Shown in pieces: positions 1 through 8,844 of a stretch of DNA of 64,000 nt. The stretch's first letter is position 1; each line of letters opens with the position of its first letter. Both the position numbers and the translations under genes were made by a program. The DNA is taken from the NCBI GenBank assembly GCA_038237475.1, contig JBBRYS010000001.1:434001-498000 (forward strand). The letters run 5' to 3'. The stretch is from JAOAPY01 sp038237475. GTDB taxonomy: Bacteria > Acidobacteriota > Blastocatellia > Pyrinomonadales > Pyrinomonadaceae. Under the pieces are notes generated by a model. That model did no database searches, had not been told where the DNA came from, and was given only the letters and a program-made list of their open reading frames with translations.

Positions 1-1094
1 TCGCCCAAGCGTTTGCGTGCATCCTGATCTTCATAACAGATGGGCTCATCGGAAATATTCGCGCTCGTCATAACCAGCGGGCGCTTTAACTCTTCCAACA
101 ACAGATAATGAAGCGGAGCGTACGGCAACATGAAGCCCAGCGACCTCACACGTGGAGCGATTTCCATTGGCAACTGTGTTTCCGGCCGTCTTTTCAGCAG
201 TACAATGGGCCGAGCTGCTGAGGAGAGCAACTCTGCCTCGGCCGCGGAAACCTCACAGTAATTACGGATCACATCGATATCCCGGGCCATCAAGGCAAAT
301 GGTTTGTCCTCCCGATACTTGCGTCGCCGCAACTCAGCTACTGAGGCCGCGTTCGCGGCGTCGCAGGCGAGGTGATAGCCGCCGATGCCTTTGATAGCGA
401 TGATTCTCCCAGCCGCAAGCAGCGCGATCGCCTCTGCCACCGCAGCCTCACCTGCACGACCCACGATGGGAATCAATTCGGCTCCATTACCAGGTTCGAC
501 CGTTGGACTTTCTGTTCCGGTGATCAATTTAACCTGCGGACCACAGTTGGCGCAGGCGATTGGTTCAGCGTGGAATCTGCGGTCAAGGGGATTCTGATAT
601 TCGTCGCGACACTGCGCACACATGGCAAACGAGCGCATGGTCGTCTGCTCGCGGTCGTAGGGAATATCTTCAATGATCGTAAAGCGGGGTCCGCAGTTGG
701 TACAGTTAATGAAAGCGTAGCGGTGACGCCGATCCAGCGGGTCAAATAACTCACGCAGACAGTCTGCACAAGTGGCCATATCAGGTGAGATGGGGGTTAG
801 TTTCCGGCCCGCGACGTTACTGATTTCAATGCGAAAGTCATGGTGAGCGCCGATGGTGGGGACTTCTTCCAACTCGATGGATTCAATGCGCGCCAGCGCC
901 GGCGGCTTTTCCCTCAATGCCTCGAGGAAGTGATCGATGTCGGAGCGCTCGCCTTCAATGTCGATCATGACCCCCGCGGAATTGTTGCAGACACGCCCCT
1001 TGAGCGCGTGCAGGCGGGCCAGGGAAAATACAAATGGCCGAAACCCTACACCCTGGACTATGCCGCTGACTTGTACGTTTATCCGGGCGATCAT
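1..1094 (-). CDS. hypF: Carbamoyltransferase HypF, N-terminal part (cut by window edge)
   Basis: HypF takes the carbamoyl group from carbamoyl phosphate and passes it to HypE, supplying the cyanide ligands of NiFe-hydrogenases. About 364 residues are visible and the frame is open to the left edge. Residues 5-90 are an acylphosphatase domain with VQGVGFRPF. Four zinc-finger CxxC pairs follow at C109/C112, C131/C134, C159/C162 and C181/C184. A YrdC-like domain then begins, with GGYHLACDA and later SANISDEP. The C-terminal Kae1-like domain lies outside the window. The ATG at 1094 precedes the acylphosphatase domain by the usual few residues; no strong ribosome site was seen. A short hairpin (1151-1167) lies upstream. 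Identity is secure. The hydrogenase genes themselves are not in view, so the hydrogenase type is unknown. Confidence 0.93.
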   Translation of the reverse strand, partial: MIARINVQVSGIVQGVGFRPFVFSLARLHALKGRVCNNSAGVMIDIEGERSDIDHFLEALREKPPALARIESIELEEVPTIGAHHDFRIEISNVAGRKLTPISPDMATCADCLRELFDPLDRRHRYAFINCTNCGPRFTIIEDIPYDREQTTMRSFAMCAQCRDEYQNPLDRRFHAEPIACANCGPQVKLITGTESPTVEPGNGAELIPIVGRAGEAAVAEAIALLAAGRIIAIKGIGGYHLACDAANAASVAELRRRKYREDKPFALMARDIDVIRNYCEVSAAEAELLSSAARPIVLLKRRPETQLPMEIAPRVRSLGFMLPYAPLHYLLLEELKRPLVMTSANISDEPICYEDQDARKRLG

Positions 1095-1236
1095 TTGGTT
1101 GAGGTCAAATAGACCATACGCCCGGGAAAATGGAAAGTGCCCCTGGGACCGCACGCATCCTGCGTGCTGGCGATTGCTAGCTTAAATGTTGAAGCAGACG
1201 GTAAGGACGCTGAGATCCAGGTTTCAGAAGATAAGG

Positions 1237-2514
1237 TCAGCGTAAGTTGAGGCGGGCATCGTCGGCTTTAAATGGATCTCGCAGGCCCTTATTGGCCTCG
1301 TCGTGAGATGCGTAGACATCCGGCCTGGCCAGGACAACCCGGTACTGGGCCAGCGCCAGATCTCGTTTGTTGGCCGCATCGAGGGCGCGTCCCGCAAAAA
1401 GATGAGCGATTGTAGCGAGACCCTGCTCTGCGTTTTCCACTTTGGTAGCGGCCATGAATTCTTCGGCAGCTCGTTCGAATTTTCCTGCCCTTAGCAGAGC
1501 CTCGCCATAGGCAAAATGGATCAGGTCAAATGATCGAGCCGCGCTGTCCGCTACCGCTTTGTCGTGCAACAGTGATTCAAAAATTCCAAACGCCTCATCT
1601 TCAGCGCCGGCGCTTGCGCTCGCGTGATTGGCTTTGTTCCATTCCGTCTGCAGAACGAGAGCATCGGCGGCTTCCAATCGATAGATGTAATTGCGGGAAT
1701 ATTTGGCAGCCAACTCACGAGCCATGGCCGCCGCGTCGCTGTAGCGTTTCTCGCGAGTGTATAAAACAATCAGGAGAGTTTTGGCCTGATCGCGAGCCAT
1801 GCGGCCTTCCTGCGCCACTCGTTCTATTTTTGCGATGCCCTTTTTCTTTGAACCGCGCGCACCTGTTATGCCGGCCACAATCTTGGCCGGAAGCGGCAGT
1901 GAACCAACTACATACTCGTAAAGACCGATAGTTATTTCGGCGTCGCGATAGTTGGGATCGAGCTTGATAATTTGCCGGTGATGATCGACAGCGTCGGAGC
2001 CGTCTCGTAGCGCTGCTATGTGACGACGCTCGACTGCCTCTTCGAATGATGCCTTTAGCCCTTCGGTCGAGCCGAGAAAGTAGAGCGCTTCCAAATCCTG
2101 AGGGTATTGCTTCAGGCGGGCTTCAGACAGCTTTTTTGAGGCACGAGTCCAGTTGCGGAATTGTTCGACGATCTTAGCGTCGACTTTCTCATCGCTATTG
2201 GTGTAGAAGGAACGGGAGCTGAAAAGTGAAGACTGCAGGCGCCGCGTCTTGTGCAGGGTTTCGATCCACAACGCGCTGGCGAGAAACTGAGAACCCGCCG
2301 GATGCGTGGGAAACGACTTCTCCAATTCGCTAAAATTTTCGCGCGCCCTTGCGTATTCAAGGTTATAGAGAGCCTCGAAACCAGCATCGCGCAATTGTTC
2401 GAAACGCGCACGCTCTGCGTCGCTCAACCAGGGACTTGAAGTTTGTTGTGCGGCCGTGCCAATTGCTGCCAACAGCGTGACGACAACTGCCAGGAAAGAA
2501 AACTGGACTTTCAC
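1237..2514 (-). CDS. Secreted tetratricopeptide-like protein
   Basis: This 425-residue protein starts with a signal peptide (residues 1-22, hydrophobic core then TAAQQ). The rest is predicted alpha-helical and built of degenerate TPR-like helix pairs rich in A, L, Y and R, for example around residues 40-75, 120-210 and 330-400. No catalytic motif was seen. TPR proteins usually hold protein complexes together; an exported one probably acts in the periplasm or at the outer membrane. It lies 140 bases upstream of hypF on the same strand, but nothing links it to hydrogenase maturation. A similar exported helical protein is at 9980-10957. Specific function unknown. Confidence 0.75.
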   Translation of the reverse strand: MKVQFSFLAVVVTLLAAIGTAAQQTSSPWLSDAERARFEQLRDAGFEALYNLEYARARENFSELEKSFPTHPAGSQFLASALWIETLHKTRRLQSSLFSSRSFYTNSDEKVDAKIVEQFRNWTRASKKLSEARLKQYPQDLEALYFLGSTEGLKASFEEAVERRHIAALRDGSDAVDHHRQIIKLDPNYRDAEITIGLYEYVVGSLPLPAKIVAGITGARGSKKKGIAKIERVAQEGRMARDQAKTLLIVLYTREKRYSDAAAMARELAAKYSRNYIYRLEAADALVLQTEWNKANHASASAGAEDEAFGIFESLLHDKAVADSAARSFDLIHFAYGEALLRAGKFERAAEEFMAATKVENAEQGLATIAHLFAGRALDAANKRDLALAQYRVVLARPDVYASHDEANKGLRDPFKADDARLNLR

Positions 2515-2599
2515 GGGCTCGACCTTTTGTTGAAGAACGTTACAATCCTGCGGAGTAGGCTCAGATTACTCTCCTCACCGCGGATCCGCAAGATTTATT

Positions 2600-2627
2600 G
2601 AGCGCTAAACGACGGCGTTTAGCGCTC
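2600..2627 (-). terminator. Hairpin downstream of the first BON-domain gene
   Basis: A perfect 12-base stem (GAGCGCTAAACG and its complement) with a 4-base loop lies about 30 bases after the stop of the BON-domain gene at 2656. The minus-strand sequence after the stem is AT-rich (AATAAATCTT) but not a clean T run. It probably ends transcription. Confidence 0.6.
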
Positions 2628-2655
2628 ATACCCAATAAGGTTCAAACACACGGAC

Positions 2656-3267
2656 CTAAGCGGCGCTCACCAGGAGTTGGTTATCAACAGCCTTCACTCC
2701 CTTGATGGCTCGCACTGCCCTTTCGATTTGGTTTTTCAATTGATCGGATTTCACTGAGCCTACCAGCATCGCCTTGCCATTCATCACGCTGACTGTGATA
2801 TCGGCGGAGACGCTGGCAAAGTCTTTTTGCAAACGCTTATCGATTTCCGCCTGAATACTGCCATCGTCAGGCACGGCCGGAGCAGTGGTACCTGTTGAGC
2901 CACCCGTTGCGGGTTGGTTGTTAACAATGATTGGCGGTTGCGCAGCCGGAGCGCCGGGCTGTTGCACAATGATCGGTGGTTGCTGTTGCGGGGCGGGCTG
3001 CTGAACGATAAGCGGCTGTTGTTGAGCCGGCTGTTGCGTCTGTTGCGCCGCCAGATTTGCATTGTCATTGGTCTGCCGGTTCATCACCAGCAATAACAAG
3101 AGGACGACAACGCCTATGGCCAGAATAACCACTACGGCGATAGTCGCAGTTGAAGTACCGCCGCCATCCGGCGTGTACTCTCGTTCGGTTCGCGTCACTT
3201 CGCGGCGCGTATTAGGTGTCTCGACCACCACCCTGCTTCGTTTTGTTTCCTGTTCGTCGTTGGCCAT
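2656..3267 (-). CDS. Membrane-anchored BON-domain protein
   Basis: The 203 residues comprise a charged cytoplasmic N-terminus (1-38), one membrane segment (about 41-62, V/L/I-rich), a long Q- and P-rich linker (about 70-130) with repeated QQP and PPIIV units, and a C-terminal BON domain (about 137-201) ending in GVKAVDNQLLVS. BON domains bind phospholipid or peptidoglycan surfaces and occur in OsmY-like periplasmic stress proteins. This arrangement would place the BON domain outside the inner membrane on a flexible tether. The start is supported by GGAGATAAAAC just upstream of the ATG. A secreted two-BON protein is encoded at 9152-9733. Family assignment is firm; the role in envelope stress is inferred. 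Confidence 0.82.
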   Translation of the reverse strand: MANDEQETKRSRVVVETPNTRREVTRTEREYTPDGGGTSTATIAVVVILAIGVVVLLLLLVMNRQTNDNANLAAQQTQQPAQQQPLIVQQPAPQQQPPIIVQQPGAPAAQPPIIVNNQPATGGSTGTTAPAVPDDGSIQAEIDKRLQKDFASVSADITVSVMNGKAMLVGSVKSDQLKNQIERAVRAIKGVKAVDNQLLVSAA

Positions 3268-3779
3268 GTTTTATCTCCTCATGAAGTATGCATTTCAAAG
3301 TATTCCCGTTAGCGTTCGAAATCGCGACGGCGTGTTCACCCACTCACGCCGTCAACGCCAAATATGAGAATCAACCAGGGTGAGCAACCGCTTCCAAGAA
3401 TAAATGTTCAGTCAAATAGAAAGACTGCACATCCATTCTCCCAACTGGCAACTGTCATTCCGCAATTGTTAGAAGGTTGGAAATGATGGGAAAGTTTGAG
3501 ATTTCGCTAGGTTGTTTGATTCTTATTAATCAAAACACAGGTGAGAGATGTATGAATTTCTATCGCTTGCCCGGCAGTTGTACTGTTATAAGCGGCTGTC
3601 TTCACCCGAGGTAAATTCTGTCGAAGCGAGCCGGATGCCCGAAGGGAGCGCATTCAGAAAGCGCACATCAGCACCCAAGCCTGTTCAGATTCGAGAGCAA
3701 TATGAAGTTGAGAAGGTTGGTTATCGGTCCGGGTCCGATTTTCAAGGGATGGCACGCAGTCAGTTTTTAGTATGCCTGC
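3268..3779. other. Intergenic region without a supported gene
   Basis: This stretch separates the minus-strand BON gene from the small minus-strand gene at 3780. A plus-strand open frame (3548-3814, 88 codons) has a weak AGGTGAGAG before its ATG, but its product resembles no family I know and its end overlaps the neighbouring gene, so I do not call it. Promoters for the BON gene probably lie in its left half. Confidence 0.4.
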
Positions 3780-4091
3780 TTATTTTTTTCCGGATCGTTT
3801 CAGCCGGCGTTTGAAGACCATCTCACCCGTCGATTCTCCGGGATGTCCGCCACTGGTCATGCCTGATGTCGAGGGAGAGTTGCTGCGCGTTGCACCGGCA
3901 CTGGTGCTATGAGCAGACTTGTCTGCGAACATTTTATTGGAGTCTTTCAGTTGTCCGCGCCGGGCAGGCGCATCGACTTCCCGTTCCCTATTCTGAACCG
4001 GTTGTCCGGCTACTCCCATTTGTTGGCCACGCCGATTATCCGGTATGCCCACCTTCTGCTGCCGCTTTTTGCTGCTGTCGTTTGCTGCCAT
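3780..4091 (-). CDS. Small hydrophilic low-complexity protein
   Basis: The 103-residue product has no membrane segment or signal peptide and is rich in K, R, S, G, Q and N. It begins with a lysine- and glutamine-rich stretch and ends in the basic KRRLKRSGKK. An AAGGAG sits 8 bases before the ATG, which is the main support for it being expressed. The composition is like small disordered stress proteins that bind nucleic acid or protect proteins, but no family was recognised. Its start lies directly after the last recognisable piece of a decayed isochorismatase gene (4108-4459) on the same strand, so it may have been joined to that gene's promoter by a rearrangement. It could also be a chance open frame. 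Confidence 0.45.
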   Translation of the reverse strand: MAANDSSKKRQQKVGIPDNRRGQQMGVAGQPVQNREREVDAPARRGQLKDSNKMFADKSAHSTSAGATRSNSPSTSGMTSGGHPGESTGEMVFKRRLKRSGKK

Positions 4092-4107
4092 CAGCGACTC
4101 CTTCAGT

Positions 4108-4459
4108 CAGGATGTTATAGTCCCGCAAATAAGCGTCATTAGCGGTGAACAACACACAATTATTTCCTGCAAAGCCAGTCAGAATCAGAGTCCTCGCCCC
4201 GAGATTGCGTCAGCAGCAAATCCAGGCTGGTTGAAAAGAAGCCCGAATGCTTTGGCTTCAGGACAAAGTAGTCTTCCTCGCAGGGCGCAAGCAGTTCAGC
4301 GATCGGCTTGCCGCGCGCGTCGTCGCGCGACAAGTTCGACCGTTCGCTTGAAGTCCGAGCGCCAGCCGCCCGATAGTCAAAGTTATTGATGACATCAATG
4401 AGAAGCAATGCTACCGGCGAATGATCAGGCGCCTTCCCGTGGAGATCCTGATTTCGCAA
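4108..4459 (-). pseudogene. Decayed isochorismatase-family cysteine hydrolase
   Basis: Pieces of an isochorismatase-like hydrolase lie in order but in different frames. The frame from 4459 gives ALLLIDVINNFDY, the usual N-terminal aspartate region. A shifted frame then gives GWRSDFKRTVELVA. The first frame resumes with GKPIAELLAP and EDYFVLKPKHSGFFS, the catalytic lysine region. Another shift gives LGARTLILTGFAGNNC and then VLFTANDAYLRDYNIL, which carries the catalytic cysteine. About 45 residues expected between the first and second pieces are missing, and the C-terminus after RDYNIL is gone. At least three frame changes plus an internal and a terminal deletion make this a pseudogene. The intact enzyme would have been a cytoplasmic hydrolase of an amide or vinyl-ether substrate. 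Confidence 0.85.
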
Positions 4460-4535
4460 TCTAAGGCTCTCTTGTGCAATTGCTCAAGCGTTTCAACCAT
4501 GAAGGTCCGGCAGAAGAAACGATTTGCAGGTTAAT

Positions 4536-4700
4536 TTATTTTCCAGGCGTACTTACATTGACGTCAATCTTTTGCGTACCGCCGCCGCCGGGAAACAGCT
4601 TGCCGCGAAAAACAAACAGCGCACCCAAAATCACAAGCACGAAAATCGCCACAATTGCCACTACTCCGGCGCTGCCTCCACCATCTCCATTGTCAGCCAT
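4536..4700 (-). CDS. 54-residue single-span membrane protein (paralogue of 29342-29491)
   Basis: This short gene has a strong AAGGAG before its ATG. The 54 residues comprise an acidic, glycine-rich N-terminus (MADNGDGGGSAG), one membrane span (about residues 12-31) and a short tail ending KIDVNVSTPGK. A second copy at 29342-29491 has the same plan and ends KVDVNISAPK; the two match through the SAGVVAI start of the span and the K-DVN-S-P tail. Conservation of both ends in two distant copies argues that they are real genes. The glycine-rich end is probably inside and the tail outside, though orientation is not certain. Function unknown. The neighbourhood suggests a stress or envelope role. Confidence 0.8.
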   Translation of the reverse strand: MADNGDGGGSAGVVAIVAIFVLVILGALFVFRGKLFPGGGGTQKIDVNVSTPGK

Positions 4701-4740
4701 AAAAATTCTCCTTTTAAGTTTACTTACTCAATTTAAATCG

Positions 4741-5062
4741 AACGGGTTGACCAGTGCTAAGAGACGTTGTCATACCCTCACGCCAAGAACCTCACGGGCC
4801 CTCTGCTCAATTTTCATACACACAAGGCCGGCCATGCGTTCGCTTCTGGTCCAATTCGCGTGGCTTCCAGGTACTTCCAACGTCAGTCCACTTGGTGGGC
4901 AAATCGAATGCCAGTTAAAATCTCAAGCAGGCCAGTGCCCAGTCCAGGTGCGGGCCAAGGGAACGCTACTTGATAGACTCCAGTCGTTAGTTCGTTGATC
5001 CATTCGACGACATGAGGAGCGCTTCTGCTGGTTGAGTGGGCCGGCGGTGATGTAAACAACAA
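4741..5062. other. Intergenic region between divergent genes
   Basis: This region separates the minus-strand 54-residue protein from the plus-strand ABC1 kinase gene and presumably holds promoters for both. I saw no convincing open frame, hairpin or strong -35/-10 pair. Confidence 0.4.
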
Positions 5063-6733
5063 ATGGCAATTTCTCTAAAGCCCGAAAGGCTACGACGCTA
5101 CAAAGACATCGCACGGTTGTTTATCAAGTACGGACGCTCTGATCTGATCAACTCCGCCAGCCTCGATGAGGCAATCCTGCTCGATGAGGCTTCCGATCCT
5201 GAGCATGCAATCGCTCCGAACGCGAATGAGTTCGCCAAAGATTTGGAGGCGATGGGGCCCACCTTTATTAAGCTGGGCCAATTGCTCTCTACGCGCGCCG
5301 ATCTTTTGCCGGCACCCTACCTGGATGCGCTCGCCCGTCTGCAGGACAATGTCGAACCTTTTCCCTTCGAAGAAATTGAGGAGTTGGTTACTTCCGAGCT
5401 CGGCGTTCGTCTATCCAAGGCTTTCGCTGAATTTGATCGTGAGCCAATCGCCGCGGCATCACTCGGCCAGGTTCATCGCGCTGTCATGCGCGACGGGCGG
5501 CGCGTAGTTGTTAAAGTACAACGCCCCAACATCCGCGCCCGCATCGCAGAAGACTTTGAAGCACTGACTGAGATCGCCGAGTTTCTCGACAACCACACGC
5601 AGATGGGAAAGCGTTATGAATTCGAGCGAATCCTGGCGGAGTTTCGCAAGAATCTATTGCTCGAACTCGACTATCGCATTGAGGCTCGAAATTTAATAAC
5701 TGTAGGAAACAATCTCGCCGGAATGGAGACGATTGTGGTTCCTACGCCGATTGAGGATTACACGACTTCCCGTGTGCTCACCATGGAGCACATACGCGGC
5801 AAGAAGATTACTTCGCTTAGTCCGTTGGCCCATATCGATATCGACGGGACGAGTCTGGCAGAAGAATTGTTTCATGCTTACCTGCAGCAGATTCTGGTCG
5901 ATGGGATCTTCCATGCCGACCCTCATCCAGGCAATGTTTTCCTCACCGACCAGGACCAGATTGCGCTCCTGGATCTCGGGATGGTCGGCCAGATACTCCC
6001 TGAACATCAGGACGTGTTGTTACAACTGCTGCTGGCCATCAGCGAAGGAGTCGGCGATAAAGCCGCGGATTTCACGATCAGGCTGGGAGAAGCCCGGGGC
6101 GGTTTCGAAGAAGCGAAATTCCGCCACGAAGTCAGTGATCTGGTAGCTCGTCATCAGGGCTCCAACATGCAGGACATTAATGCCGGTCGAGTGGTGTTGG
6201 AAATTACGCGTATCGCCGGACAGTCAGGCTTTCGTTTGCCGGCTGAATTCACGATGGTCGCCAAGACGCTGCTCAACCTCGATCAAATTGTGCACGTCCT
6301 CGATCCTGATTTTGATCCGAAGGAATCCATTCGAAGGCACGCGACTGAAATTCTCCAGCAGCGCATGGAGAAGGCATTTTCACCCACCGCCGTCCTGCGC
6401 ATGTTAGTCGAAACCAAGGGCCTGCTTGAGAAATTGCCCGGGCGGCTCAACACTTTTCTGCACCTTCTATCGAATAACGAACTGCGCGTCAAAGTCGACA
6501 CTATCGATGAGAAGCTGCTGTTGGAAGCATTTCAGAAGATAGCCAATCGCATCACTCTGGGATTGGTAATAGCTTCCCTGATAGTAGGCGCGGCATTGCT
6601 GACCCGAGTGGAAACCTCGTTTAAGATTCTCGGCTATCCGGGGCTTGCGATCATCTTCTTCCTCATCGCGGCAGGAATGGGTTTGTGGCTCGCATTCACG
6701 ATCGTGTTTACTGACAAGGCGAGCGATGAATAA
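5063..6733 (+). CDS. ABC1/UbiB-family protein kinase-like protein
   Basis: The 556-residue protein has the ABC1/ADCK/UbiB features: the N-terminal KxGQ motif (FIKLGQLLSTRADLLP, from residue 69), an alanine-rich nucleotide loop AAASLGQVHRA (130-140) in place of a glycine-rich loop, the ATP lysine K151 in VVVKVQRP, HADPHPGN (about 285-292) as catalytic loop, and DLG (about 303) as metal site. Two membrane spans close the protein (about 500-517 and 527-548). UbiB proteins support ubiquinone biosynthesis, probably as membrane-bound ATPases; in a menaquinone user the homologue may act on other prenyl lipids. No strong ribosome site precedes the ATG. No quinone genes are adjacent, so I give no gene symbol. 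Confidence 0.9.
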   Translation: MAISLKPERLRRYKDIARLFIKYGRSDLINSASLDEAILLDEASDPEHAIAPNANEFAKDLEAMGPTFIKLGQLLSTRADLLPAPYLDALARLQDNVEPFPFEEIEELVTSELGVRLSKAFAEFDREPIAAASLGQVHRAVMRDGRRVVVKVQRPNIRARIAEDFEALTEIAEFLDNHTQMGKRYEFERILAEFRKNLLLELDYRIEARNLITVGNNLAGMETIVVPTPIEDYTTSRVLTMEHIRGKKITSLSPLAHIDIDGTSLAEELFHAYLQQILVDGIFHADPHPGNVFLTDQDQIALLDLGMVGQILPEHQDVLLQLLLAISEGVGDKAADFTIRLGEARGGFEEAKFRHEVSDLVARHQGSNMQDINAGRVVLEITRIAGQSGFRLPAEFTMVAKTLLNLDQIVHVLDPDFDPKESIRRHATEILQQRMEKAFSPTAVLRMLVETKGLLEKLPGRLNTFLHLLSNNELRVKVDTIDEKLLLEAFQKIANRITLGLVIASLIVGAALLTRVETSFKILGYPGLAIIFFLIAAGMGLWLAFTIVFTDKASDE

Positions 6734-6799
6734 AATTTACTCAACTGGCAGTTGTTAGAAGCGTAAGACAACGAAGTAGCTTATGACTGTGGCGTGCTG

Positions 6800-7417
6800 C
6801 TACTTCCTCTTCTTCATCAACTTAATAATCGTCGCGATCGTTCCGATCACCGCGATGCCAACCATCACGTAGACTATGTATTCGAAAAACGGGGAGTGCC
6901 GGGCCAGCACCAGTAATCTTTTCCCGAAATAAAGCGCCAACATCGCTACCAGGGTAAATCTTAATAACCTGCCGGCGAGCACCAGCAGCAGAATTTTTTT
7001 ACGCGGGTACTGTAAGGCCGCTGCCGTCATGATCACTGCTGTGAAAGGAAAGGGGGGCGGCAAAAGTGTGGTAATGAACACAACGCGCCCCGCTTTCTCC
7101 TCGATTTGCTTCTTAAGTTTCTTGATTTGCTTTGGACCGACGAATTTTTCCAGTCCCTTTTCGCCGGCCTTGCGGGTCACCAGATCATCCAACAGCGCCC
7201 CCAGCATTGAACCCAGCGCACTCATCACTATGTAGAGAATCCAGACTGGTCCGGGACGGATACTGGTCAACAATGCAATCAGAAGTAAGTCGTTGCCCAG
7301 GGGCAGCACCAGAAAAGAAGAATCCAGGATCCCGAGCAGCAGCAAACCAAACGGCCCCAGATGCCGAAAGAATCGGAAGATGCAGTACGCCCAGGAACTT
7401 AGAATGAAGGGATGCAA
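6800..7417 (-). CDS. DedA/SNARE-associated (VTT) family membrane protein
   Basis: This 205-residue integral membrane protein has a first hydrophobic block (about 20-75) with the re-entrant GILDSSFLVLPLGND, a basic amphipathic stretch (about 84-110), a second block beginning FITTLLPPPFPFTAV (about 115-135) and a closing span with a KKRK tail. The paired re-entrant loops with conserved acidic and proline-rich segments are typical of DedA/VTT proteins. These are lipid scramblases or undecaprenyl-phosphate flippases of the inner membrane, needed for envelope integrity. The gene converges on the ABC1 kinase gene with 66 bases between. The exact lipid substrate cannot be told from sequence. Confidence 0.82.
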   Translation of the reverse strand: MHPFILSSWAYCIFRFFRHLGPFGLLLLGILDSSFLVLPLGNDLLLIALLTSIRPGPVWILYIVMSALGSMLGALLDDLVTRKAGEKGLEKFVGPKQIKKLKKQIEEKAGRVVFITTLLPPPFPFTAVIMTAAALQYPRKKILLLVLAGRLLRFTLVAMLALYFGKRLLVLARHSPFFEYIVYVMVGIAVIGTIATIIKLMKKRK

Positions 7418-7558
7418 GAAATTTCAGGGTGTTGATGGCTAAGAGCTCGAAGCCATCCGGCTAGCCGAGACTGCGAACCGGTGCGACTGCTGCCGAATTC
7501 GTTTTTGACAAAGGATTGCCAAGCTGTCTAACAGTTCTTGTTACTGCTGCCGCACAAC

Positions 7559-7762
7559 TCATCCTTCCAACAAGCTGAACCCAAAGATACGTGTCGGTTC
7601 TTCCGGCTCTGGCTTGATCTCGGGCGGCAGGTCGGGCTCGCGAACGGGCACCGGCGGATTCGGTTGCGAATCAGGCGGCAACGGAATCGGCGCCGGGTTG
7701 GCCGGATCGGGATCTAGTGGATCATGCGGCGCCGTGGGGCGCCGTGGTGTTTCGATATTCAT
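7559..7762 (-). CDS. Small proline-rich acidic protein
   Basis: The 67 codons encode a protein that is about one third proline, with D, E and N, and short repeats of the type P-x-P-x-P-x-x-P, ending in IFGFSLLEG. There is no signal peptide or membrane span. A weak purine-rich stretch (GGGGAT) precedes the ATG. It lies 44 bases after the stress-protein gene at 7807 on the same strand and could be its last operon member. Proline-rich disordered proteins of this kind occur in stress regions, but no named family was recognised. The restricted composition argues for selection; a chance frame remains possible. Confidence 0.45.
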   Translation of the reverse strand: MNIETPRRPTAPHDPLDPDPANPAPIPLPPDSQPNPPVPVREPDLPPEIKPEPEEPTRIFGFSLLEG

Positions 7763-7806
7763 ATTCTGACTATCCCCGCAGTTACTGTTTTCCGGTTTCG
7801 CTCAGA

Positions 7807-8604
7807 TTACTGCTTGCCCTTGGCTGCCAAGGCTCGCTGCTGCTCCCAGGTTTGCTGAAGAGTTCGCCCTCTCTCATACCCGGCTCGAAATGGTCGTTCC
7901 GCACTGGTTCCCTGGTGCTTCTCCCTCAGTTCGTTCGCGGCTTCATCATAGGACCTGCGTCTCATTTGGGGGTGCAGAGCGGCCTCAAATCCGCGCCGGT
8001 AACTAATCTCATCCTGGCGAAAGTTTCCACCGGCCCGTTCGTATTCCAATTGTTCTGCGTCGCGAATTCCCATCCACCAATTGTCTCGGGCGGCATCTGT
8101 GCTCTCGGCTCCAGCCCGGACCATAAGACCTCGCACCGGTTCTATCTCATCGTCCCCTACTGAAACGATAACTACGGTGCGCCCCTGGCGTAGCGCATCT
8201 TCATAAACAAATAACTCGTCGTGCGGGAGTCCGTTGGTAAGCCCTTCCTCCATTGCATCTCCAGCCGCCATCCCGGCAACCACCCCACCAGCGCCCAGCA
8301 AGACGGCGCCCAGCGCGCCAGCCACGAGAATTGGACCGACACCGGGTATAAACAAACTGGCTACCGCCAAGCCTAGTCCAGCGCCCCCACCTACACCCAG
8401 TGCTCCACCGACGGCGCCGCCCATTGCTTCGCCCATTCCGGGCGACTCTGAGTCGCTGACTCGGGTCGCGTTCTCCACCTGCTCTTCAGTCGTCCCGGGA
8501 CGCAAAAGGGTTACCTGGTCAGTGGGCACGCCAATCGCCATCACTTGCTGAATCGCCTGTTCTGCGGCGGCGTTAGTTTTAAAAATACCTACAACGGGTT
8601 CCAT
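7807..8604 (-). CDS. Glycine-zipper general-stress protein (17M/YflT-like)
   Basis: Residues 1-45 (PVVGIFKTNAAAEQAIQQV, then GVPTDQVTLL) match the short alpha/beta domain of general stress protein 17M and YflT relatives. A long glycine/alanine membrane-like zipper follows (about 55-115), then a second small alpha/beta piece with GRTVVIVSVGDDE, and a charged tail rich in R, E and Q (about 190-265). The central block could insert in the inner membrane. GGAGGAAACC precedes the ATG. Related proteins are induced by heat, salt or desiccation; their biochemical role is not known. The tail suggests a partner-binding region. Confidence 0.72.
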   Translation of the reverse strand: MEPVVGIFKTNAAAEQAIQQVMAIGVPTDQVTLLRPGTTEEQVENATRVSDSESPGMGEAMGGAVGGALGVGGGAGLGLAVASLFIPGVGPILVAGALGAVLLGAGGVVAGMAAGDAMEEGLTNGLPHDELFVYEDALRQGRTVVIVSVGDDEIEPVRGLMVRAGAESTDAARDNWWMGIRDAEQLEYERAGGNFRQDEISYRRGFEAALHPQMRRRSYDEAANELREKHQGTSAERPFRAGYERGRTLQQTWEQQRALAAKGKQ

Positions 8605-8844
8605 GGTTTCCTCCTAATCTGTGGTCTCAACCTGCACCCTTACAGTACAAAGTTACAGTGCGCGTGTCTGGTAATGCGCAGGCTTTTCGAGAAATAAGGA
8701 CGCCTTTGGTTGCTTTAATTGACTGAATTGCAATATGGATGCCGCGAAGGCAAATTCCTCGAAATGAATCATTGACCAGAGTGATACTTCAGATCTAAAG
8801 TGCCCTGGCTTCCCAGATCTTTAACCTCTTCAAGGAGCTAACAT

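Noticed and set aside
1151..1167. Hairpin GCACGCA/TGCGTGC upstream of hypF
   Set aside because: Too short and without a T run to call a terminator; no known operator matches it.
840..1185. Plus-strand frames across the hypF start
   Set aside because: They are shadows of the minus-strand hypF coding sequence, whose domain motifs are unmistakable.
3548..3814. 88-codon plus-strand frame
   Set aside because: Weak start signal, no family match, and overlap with the opposite small gene.
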